Shown here: positions 19,201 to 26,300 of the stretch, one piece after another
How positions within the stretch are numbered: the first letter of the stretch is position 1
How the letters are laid out: each line of letters opens with the position of its first letter
NCBI GenBank assembly: GCA_040954595.2
Contig: JBECUI020000025.1
Span: 124,001-188,000, forward strand
Source: Balanoglossus misakiensis
Taxonomy: Eukaryota > Hemichordata
Reading direction: 5' to 3'
Length of the DNA stretch: 64,000 bases
Notes under the pieces: model-generated
What the model was told of the DNA's origin: nothing
Database searches by the model: none
The model's input: only the letters and a program-made list of their open reading frames with translations
Translations under genes and position numbers: made by a program

Positions 19201-22200
19201 AGTTATGGTAACTGTTGATTCCCTAGCTGGTGCATCTGTTGCGATAGAGATTGTCCCTGTTGTTGCATCAATGCTCCATCCAGTCGGTGTCGGATCCATG
19301 CTATAACTCAACCCTGCTTCCTGTGGGGCGGCTGTAACCGGTGTAGAGGTTCCTCCCCGCCTAAAATCTCCTCCCGAATAGACGAGATATATCTCCGTTG
19401 CCTTCTGATTGACTGTTACTGCCATCTCATGGCTTGCTGTACTCGTGTAGCCAGCAGCACTTGCTGTTATGCTCAGAGTATAACTCCCTGCTGATGTCGT
19501 ATCGGCAATAGATATTACTCCATCTGTTCCCACTGTAATGCCCGAGGCAGTGCCCGAAGCGATATAGCTCAACGCTAATCCTGCTATCGGTAGATTACTT
19601 AGGGCTGGACTCACTGAATCTGCTTCTCCATAAGTCGTTGTAATGCTATTTCGATTATACAGAAGCACATTGCTTAATCCCGGTACATTGACACTTACCG
19701 TTGCACGATTGCTCGAAACTGCACCTGCTGTTACCGTTATCGTGGCGCTGCCGTCTGTTATTGCCTCGACCCTTCCATCTGTTACTCGTACAACTGTATT
19801 AGCACTACTGACCCAACTTACTGAGGTATCGGCTACGTTGACCCAGAGGCTTCCCGGGACACTCAGCGTCAGGCTCTCTCCGACCGGAAGGCTTAGTGCA
19901 CTGATCGCTCCACTACTATCATGGATCTCTAATGGGCGTATTCCATTTGCAAGAAATGGTCCTGCCTCTGTCCAGTTACTGACCAATGTTGTTTCAACCG
20001 TATTGACTGCCTGAATACGAATATCGTACTCACTTGCTCCCGTTAACCCGGTAAGGGTAATGGTCGTATTCATGGTTGCCGGTGCATCCGTCCAGTCCGT
20101 ACTCCCGGATGGACGGTAGCCGACTGTGTACCTGCTCGCGACAAGGGTTCTTCCGCTATGCTCGTAGCCCTGCGTTCCAGACCAATTTACTTTGATCGAT
20201 CCAATATCCTTTACAATGCTATCCTTGACAATGCTCGCTACATCCACCGCTGCCGGGGCTGTTGCTAAAGACTGTACCGTAACACTTATCGTTGCCATGT
20301 TTGTGTCATCTGACACTGCTTTTGCGGTAATAATTGTCGTACCTGTGCCCTGTCCTTCAAGCTCCCCTCGAAGAAGTCCAAGACTCGTTACTTGAACAAA
20401 GGCATTATTGCTTTCCCAGGTAACACCGGTATTCTCGACATTCACCCAGAGAGTATTGGGAACACTGAGTGTCTTTCGCTCTCCAGGATAGAGAATCAGT
20501 GTAGTAATGGCTCCACTACTATCATGTATCTCTAATGGGCTGATCCCGTTCGCAAGAAATGGTCCTGCTTCTGTCCAGTTACTGACCAATGTTGTTTCAA
20601 CCGTATTGACTGCCTGAATACGAATATCGTATTCACTTGCTCCCGTTAACCCAGTGAGGGTAATGCTAGGGCTGGTGAGGATTGCCGGTGCATCCGTCCA
20701 TGCTCCAGTACTGCTACTGAGGCGATACTGCACCGTATAGGTACTCTCTGCGAAGTTTCCCTCGGCATTGGTTCCTTGAACATCAACCCAGTTCAGTTTC
20801 AAAAAGCCGATACTCTTCTCGCTTTCATCCTTGATAATGCTCTGTGCATCAACTGCTTCCGGTGCTCGTGCTCCTGACTGGGTGGTCGTGATGGTGTACA
20901 CGGGTGTTTCTACACTGACATCCCCATCTCCTACTGCACGAACAATGACATAGTAGTCCGTTTCGGGTGATAGTCCGATTATGCTCAGTGTCCATTTATT
21001 TATTTCCCCATTAAATACCGGATCTGCCTGCTTATTTCCCGCTTCAATCAGATCAACATTGCTATCTGAGAGATAGACCTCATATGTCAACGATGCGCTT
21101 GAGACCGCATTCCAGTTCAGATTTATGACCGTTGCCGATGCTGCATGTCCAAGTGAATCAAATCCGGCGACCGTAACACTTATTGCTGCTGTTTTCTGCG
21201 GATCGGCTACCGCCGCTGCACTGATACTTGCTGTTCCTTCCGTTATTCCCTGTACCAGTCCATCAACGACCCTGACCACTGCTTCATTGCTACTTGTCCA
21301 TGTTACGCTCGTATCATCCACATTGATCCAGAGCGTTGCAGGAACACTCAACTGCTGCGTTTCTCCTGCTGATATGCTTAACTCAGTAATTGCTCCACTG
21401 TTATCGTGTATCTCTAATGGTCGAATGCCATTCGTAAAAAATGATTCTTCTGTCCAGTTACTCATCATGTCTGTGTCAAAGGTACTGATTGCTTGTATAC
21501 GAATATTATACTCACTTGCTTCCTCTAACCCGGTAAGCGTGATCGTTGCTACTTGTACTGCTTCCCTCATCCACGCCTCTGTGGAACGGCGATACTCGAC
21601 CATGTAGGTACTATCAACAAAGTTTCCCTCGGCATTCTTTCCTCGGACATCAACCCAGTTCAGTTTCAGAGATCCAATCCCTTTTTCGCTTTCATCTTTG
21701 CTGATTACAGACACTTCCGGGGGGGCTTCTGCTCCCGATGTCCCCGTCGCGACCGGCTCCACGAGGCTTTCTGCGGTAATTGCTCCTGTTGCCTGAATAA
21801 ATACATAGTAGGCAGTCTCAGGTGTGAGTCCGGTTAGGCTGAGTGTCCACATACTTTGGATATCATCGTATGTTATCCCTTCTTGTTTGTTTGCCTCATC
21901 TTTGACCATTGCCTCATCCAAAGAAAAATAGACGCTATAGGCCAGTTCCTGCGGTGCAATGTCTTGCCACCAGATATCAATAGCTGTTGCTGATGCTTCA
22001 TAATGATGAATTTGCAGGGTTCCAATCCCTGTTTGCACCTCGGTCTGTATGGCGGTGCTCTGTCCTACTGCATAGACGGATATGACAGACACAGTATACT
22101 CTGTTCCCGGCTCCAAGCCACTGACGGTATACTCGTTTACATCACCTGTTACCATAATGTCTTCAAGTGCTATTCCACCTTTTGGTGTAATGCGAATAAG

Positions 22201-22674
22201 ATAATGTTCTACTGTTGTTGTTGTTGCCGGTGCGGTCCAGGTAACTGTCAGTCCTCTTTCTTCTGTTTGTGGTACTTGCACATTTGTAACACTACTTCCT
22301 TGTTCAACAAACTCTCCTGTTTGTTGGGTAGGAAGGGTAATTACTTCCGAAGTTCCCCCACCTTTATGTACGGTAAGCTCGACGGTGTAGGAGGTATTTG
22401 GAGCAAGAGTAAGTCCGGTAAATGTATGCGTAGTGCTCTCTGCGAGTTCTTCTGCAACAATCGACCCATCCGGTGCCTTGAGGGTAACGGTATAGGTATA
22501 AGCCTCCTGATCGGGAGGAGTCCATGAAACAGAAATCTCATCAGCAGCAGAAAAGCGAACTGAGAGATCAGAAGCAGGATTGACGAGGGGAGCGGTTGTA
22601 GTACCGGCACCACCACAAGAAAAAACAAAAGCAAACAAAACAACAAGGGTTGTTGTAATAAAAACTAAACGCAT
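16234..22674 (-). CDS. Giant FN3/BIG2/GLUG surface lipoprotein, duplicate copy B
   Basis: This 2146-aa paralogue of copy A has the same signal peptide, lipobox (FVFSC), FN3/BIG2 order, conserved YFSWGDIDNPFLF module near residue 1606 and WPSLWDTTSGYYFG ending. Over the first ~1850 residues only scattered substitutions separate the two. The GLUG part differs much more: VTADGTVEIGRSTG versus VTADGQVSVGPNTG, SESATTAAGGLFGLYNMV versus SVSGPLHLGGIFGNYSMP. The proteins then become nearly identical again. The ATG has the same GGAGG site. The promoter (22710-22737) and a 17-C tract (22761-22777) lie upstream. It is likely an alternative antigenic or ligand-binding version of copy A (inference). Confidence 0.88.
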   Translation of the reverse strand: MRLVFITTTLVVLFAFVFSCGGAGTTTAPLVNPASDLSVRFSAADEISVSWTPPDQEAYTYTVTLKAPDGSIVAEELAESTTHTFTGLTLAPNTSYTVELTVHKGGGTSEVITLPTQQTGEFVEQGSSVTNVQVPQTEERGLTVTWTAPATTTTVEHYLIRITPKGGIALEDIMVTGDVNEYTVSGLEPGTEYTVSVISVYAVGQSTAIQTEVQTGIGTLQIHHYEASATAIDIWWQDIAPQELAYSVYFSLDEAMVKDEANKQEGITYDDIQSMWTLSLTGLTPETAYYVFIQATGAITAESLVEPVATGTSGAEAPPEVSVISKDESEKGIGSLKLNWVDVRGKNAEGNFVDSTYMVEYRRSTEAWMREAVQVATITLTGLEEASEYNIRIQAISTFDTDMMSNWTEESFFTNGIRPLEIHDNSGAITELSISAGETQQLSVPATLWINVDDTSVTWTSSNEAVVRVVDGLVQGITEGTASISAAAVADPQKTAAISVTVAGFDSLGHAASATVINLNWNAVSSASLTYEVYLSDSNVDLIEAGNKQADPVFNGEINKWTLSIIGLSPETDYYVIVRAVGDGDVSVETPVYTITTTQSGARAPEAVDAQSIIKDESEKSIGFLKLNWVDVQGTNAEGNFAESTYTVQYRLSSSTGAWTDAPAILTSPSITLTGLTGASEYDIRIQAVNTVETTLVSNWTEAGPFLANGISPLEIHDSSGAITTLILYPGERKTLSVPNTLWVNVENTGVTWESNNAFVQVTSLGLLRGELEGQGTGTTIITAKAVSDDTNMATISVTVQSLATAPAAVDVASIVKDSIVKDIGSIKVNWSGTQGYEHSGRTLVASRYTVGYRPSGSTDWTDAPATMNTTITLTGLTGASEYDIRIQAVNTVETTLVSNWTEAGPFLANGIRPLEIHDSSGAISALSLPVGESLTLSVPGSLWVNVADTSVSWVSSANTVVRVTDGRVEAITDGSATITVTAGAVSSNRATVSVNVPGLSNVLLYNRNSITTTYGEADSVSPALSNLPIAGLALSYIASGTASGITVGTDGVISIADTTSAGSYTLSITASAAGYTSTASHEMAVTVNQKATEIYLVYSGGDFRRGGTSTPVTAAPQEAGLSYSMDPTPTGWSIDATTGTISIATDAPARESTVTITANPSNSNYAAGSVSLTKSVSLSSAPNELLNLRPASSNTEVGYLPIAWDAPTNAGNLLAPDGSPAEVRYTLQVQHVSDRNWVTVASSITTTSHTVFLSPIPSRGGYGQALGVWSPGDIYLTPRDFWVRVRAENSADSSQTSSWLVGKVGSNGFVRSVTITDADGNEIPQEIEIHISERVQLLAVVEGTNVGSSVAWSSDTPTVVTASGGNILGVEVGTATIRATKSNRIDEVSVQVSRGALSGTVSYTDETIPVGEERILSPTLTVLPAWLTATDLTYVVGSIAKDGGGTLPGDDYSIAANGNITIQTYNLGVYTFTMDISHPSLDGTLASTFTVTVSGTQIEGSFSYGSLLMASVGTESFFPLYENTLTDPAPDWSITGATGLSIEGGTGRIIVADTTAAGEYQISITATGASTGYGGTVVQDLTLYVQGSAPATTFIYKSGMDARSQSYFSWGDIDNPFLFLTNKSDATGLSAQISIREENSGNIIFDTPAATITTSTDSTGGIIVGIGPAMTSSEWSTITEGRVRIAVELIDGTTSEQLVVGKPLQLPVEDIYNWRDLWAMRHKLDGAFVLKADITLPEPGTYGLPATGWAPIGTFTGSLSGSDGAGGRYKISNLKIDDPDRNNAGLFSILRGSVEDIVFIDPSISANAAAGVLAARLLSGRVESVSVQSTGTVVTADGTVEIGRSTGSYVGGIVGFIENGNLIAVDNSGSVFGPDDYIGGLVGSSENSTIIGFTTGNATGYQYVGGISGNEYNTNTYGYSTGDMSSTGIGFSNTGKVGGLTGVRSGSSSTPAYEISGYATGSESATTAAGGLFGLYNMVDDLFTGYSTASVHRSSGTGTSFSEITSVFGHATGARAYSYFDRTAVGTGPAPGLLYTAPLFLISPDSYATEVSAEANLVRRGTGTTADPYRYYDTKGTADTADDLEMFSDGNWVIHDAFGGETDADSNGLPDQLGEYVWVGDGRWPSLWDTTSGYYFGSQPEYKAQ

Positions 22675-22709
22675 CGTAACCTCCAAGCGTGAAAGAAAGT
22701 ATATAGAAT

Positions 22710-22737
22710 AGTATAATGAAAACAGCAAAAAAGTCAA
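22710..22737 (-). promoter_or_regulatory. Sigma-70 promoter of lipoprotein copy B
   Basis: It has the same TTGACT (22732-22737), 16-base spacer and TATACT (22710-22715) as copy A, downstream of the 17-C tract. Confidence 0.75.
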
Positions 22738-22760
22738 GAAAAAACTATAAAATGACAAAT

Positions 22761-22777
22761 CCCCCCCCCCCCCCCCC
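22761..22777. repeat. Homopolymeric tract of 17 C (G on the coding strand)
   Basis: This tract sits at the same place relative to the promoter as the one in copy A but is two bases shorter, in otherwise near-identical surroundings. Confidence 0.85.
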
Positions 22778-22959
22778 TAAAAACTCATATAGAAGAGGTT
22801 TTTGGGATGTCAAAATAAATATTATAGAGAAAAACTGCTGTGATATGTTTTATTTTGGAGATTTACTTTGGGTAATTTTAGTGAAATAATCTTGCTTGGT
22901 ACTCAATTTTTTTTGCATTTTTTTAAGAAAAATGAAATTTTTTATGAATCAAAGGGAAA

Positions 22960-23345
22960 ATATTCAAGCAAAACTGCAGTTTTCGCTGTAATTATTGATA
23001 CCGCCCCTGAAGGGTGGGGGTTGTGGATGGCGGGGCTCATACAAAAAATTTAAGTAAAAAATTAAGTATAAATTGTGAGAACAAGCCCCTACTGGTAGCA
23101 ACCGTTTGTGGAAACTTCAAGCAAAGGGGCAGGTTTTGTGGTAGTTATTGATACCACCCCTTGAAGGGTGGGGGCTGTGGATGGGGGAGCTCATACAAAA
23201 ATTTTAAGTATAATTTTAAGTAAAAATTAAAAGAACCCACCCTACAAGATCAATTCCTCCGCTCAAACTTCAATCAAATAGCCATATTTTGCAGTAGTAC
23301 GTTATACCGCCCCTGATGGGTGGGGGCTGTGGATGGCGGGGCTCA
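22960..23345. repeat. Three copies of the GC-rich intergenic repeat between lipoprotein genes
   Basis: Repeat cores lie at about 22998 (ATACCGCCCCTGAAGGGTGG), 23151 (ATACCACCCCTTGAAGGGTGG) and 23303 (ATACCGCCCCTGATGGGTGG). The AT-rich TTTTAAGTATAATTTTAAGT motif and CAAGATCAATTCCTCCGCTC lie between copies 2 and 3 as in the 8.9-9.3 kb cluster. The gap 22675-23395 otherwise holds only the copy B promoter, C tract and the terminator of the next gene. Confidence 0.83.
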
Positions 23346-23349
23346 TACA

Positions 23350-23379
23350 AAGCAAACCCCTCTCCCAGAGGGAAAGGGG
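23350..23379 (-). terminator. Rho-independent terminator of the third GLUG lipoprotein gene
   Basis: On the minus strand CCCCTTTCCC-TCT-GGGAGAGGGG forms a 10-bp stem (one G-U) followed by TTTGCTTTG, 17 bases after the stop codon. Confidence 0.72.
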
Positions 23380-23395
23380 CTGTACTTATTTCTAC

Positions 23396-26300
23396 CTATT
23401 CTTCCTTGTATATGGGTTGATCGCCAAAGTAGCGTTTCTCATCCGTATCCCAAAGCCCTGGTGCTTTGCCGTTTCCCAACCAGACCCAGTCTCCAAAATG
23501 ATCCGCAGTTCCTCCTGAGTTTTGATGAATGGTAAACCCATGTGTATTCGTAAACAGTTCCTTACCAGCAGTTATGGTAGTAGAATCGCCATCATCGTCC
23601 CAATAGGTGTACGGATCATCGGGAGTACCCGATCCTCGTCTTTCAAGGTTTCGCTCACTACTAAGCAGCCCATATTCGTGATTAATTAAAGTATTCGAAC
23701 TACTCAGTGCATAGTAGGCCTTGCCGGCGGATAATCCAGTAGTTACGGCACTATAATACCCATATAGTTCGAGTTTGTTTGCAATCCATATCTCACCCGT
23801 TAATCCTCCAAATCTTGCTTGATCCAATCCTATTCGTGTAATAAATGAAAGGCCTGTTAGTACTCTGGCATTCTCCGACTGCCCGGCTATCCCACCATAG
23901 GCAGGATAGGAATTTGTTCTTCTCACTTCGATCGTGGCAGTACTGTATCCAAAAGCATCCCAATTCCAAAGAGCTCCTACTAGTCCCCCTATACGGTTTG
24001 TTCCACTCACTTCCCCTTGCGAATAGCCGTAGACATTGCAGCCTGCATATCCGGCAAGCCCTCCTACATCCTCCTCACCAGTAATCTTTCCAAGTGAGTA
24101 CCCAGCAAGACGAGTCTCACTTTCTTCAGAATCTTGGGGGTCTTCAAAAATCTCTCCCGCAAGCCCTCCTGTATGGTCCTGTCCAATGACATCCCCACTT
24201 GTCCACCCCTCCACATGTGCATCTTTGGCTTGTCCAACAAGTCCACCAACCATACCCCCTACCGCACCATTCACATTTCCTGCATTTTCAACCTGCCTCA
24301 AATGCATACCATTACTTATACCCATTATGCCCCCAATATAAGTGCCAGTGTAATAGACATTAAGAGTTATTACACCGGTTGTTCTTACAACGTCTTGAGG
24401 TTTCGTTACCCGAATATGAACGGAGTCTACTGTTCCGCTTCTTCCTTCACCAGCAAGGACCCCTGCTATCCTCTTTGCATACACCGATGGATCAATAAAA
24501 ACAAGATTGCTTGCAAAATTTCCTGTAGCAAGTCCAAACAGTCCCGCTCGTGTTCTAGTTGTGTCGTTTATGACAAAATTGCGAATAACATATCCTGCCC
24601 CTCCGTTCAAGCTACCAGTAAAGGCAGCAGATGTCCTTCCTACCGGTATAAATCCAGTAGACGGTAGCCCGCTTATTCCCAGAGGAGGAAAGTCAATATC
24701 TGCTTTCAGTTCGTATGTACCATCCAGCTTGTCAGCCATTGCCTGAAGGTCTCGCCAGGTGTATATATCTCCATCACCACTCTTGCTTATCGAAACTGTC
24801 TTACTGTCGGAATTACTCCCGTCGGTAACACTGACTCTTATCTGAACGGTTGTTATTCCATTCAAGACCGCCCAGTTCCAATCCATGTTTTGCTGATTTG
24901 CTCCGATAGGACCTATGCCGACATTCCCTGCCGAATCAACCGTAACAGTATCTATGGTATCGCCACTATCGTAGAAGATGCTCGTTCCATCTCCTATCTC
25001 TATCTTTGCTGTTGTTCCCGTTCCCGTACTGTCTGCAAGACTAAAGAGGAAAGGATTGGCAATATCCCCAATGCTAAAGTATGCCTGTGATACTGCATGA
25101 AAGTTTCCTTTGTATATCAGATTACTGTCTCCAATATAAAGATACAGATCAACTGTTTTATCCTCATAGTTGTCCGTAAACAGAGTAACTTGCAGTTGGT
25201 ATCCACTCGGAACAGTGGTATCATCCACTGTTATTTCCCCTGTTCCTCCATTAATGCTTACACCCGAGATAGAAGGAGCCAAGCTGTATATCTTTGTTCC
25301 AGTATCAGTGGGAAGGTTATTTGTTTGTGGCAAATAAGTCGTCGTGGTATTACTCGGCACTCGAGCAAGAATGCCATAGTCGAATGCATCCACAGGAAGT
25401 GAAATTTTTGCCACTGTTCCTGAAAGAGCTGTCACGAGAACTCCGCTATAGCCACTATTTGTCGCTTCTATCTGTATCTCATACCTTCCTGCTGGTGCAC
25501 TAGTAGCCATTGTTACCATACCAGTTGCATCGATTGTTACTATCCCGGTAAAAGAGGGAAGAACAATGTCGTTTCGGCGTACCGATGTAATACTGTAACT
25601 CAAGAGATCGGCTGTTAATCCGCTCGGCAGATTTTCCACCGTTGCCGTATATGTTTTCGGGGCTACATCTTTATACGGATGATCAATAACCGGATAGGTT
25701 ATGGACCCAGTTATGGCATTCGATCCCACAACAATAATAGTCAGCTCGGCGGTACGTGTTCCGCCATAATTGCTATTTGTCGGGGTTGCAGTTACCCGTA
25801 CCGGATAGGTTCCAGATGCAACGGAAGCTGCTACTTGTATTGTTCCGTCAGCATCAATACTAATTTCAGCTGGAAGGCTACCTGAAATAGCAGTAATGCT
25901 ATACGTCGGAGCTGCTGCTGTAGGAATGGTATTCCTGATCGGCTGATAGGATTGTGCTACTCCCTCTCGTGCATCGGGAAGTGTCCCGTATGCCAAGTGG
26001 TACGTGTTAAGCTGGATAAGAGTTACTGATACGGTTGCACTAACAATTATTTCACCCCAATAGGTATCGTGGGTTATTTTAGTTTCTATCTGATATGTTC
26101 CCACTGGGACAGTCTTGTTGACGTATAATCTACCAAAATAGTTGTGATATTGATTGGAATTATAATTCGCAACAGAAAATCCTGACTGTTCTGGGGAAAC
26201 ACTGTGAAGTTCATAGTTCCACTCATGTTCTCCCTGAGCAATGTTCAGAAGAGGCTCTCTATTGTCTAAATGGTATATGCCCACAGTACCGTAAACTTTT

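Larger units (their letters stand above)
9331..23045. repeat. 6.86-kb tandem duplication containing two giant lipoprotein genes
   Basis: The interval from the terminator at 9331 to about 16189 and the interval from 16190 to about 23045 align base for base with an offset of about 6860. Each unit holds a terminator, a 6.4-kb lipoprotein gene, its promoter, a C tract, a conserved ~270-base upstream segment and one GC-rich repeat. Identity is very high except in a short GLUG-coding interval. The unit borders fall at the GC-rich repeat, which could have been the crossover site. Confidence 0.88.
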
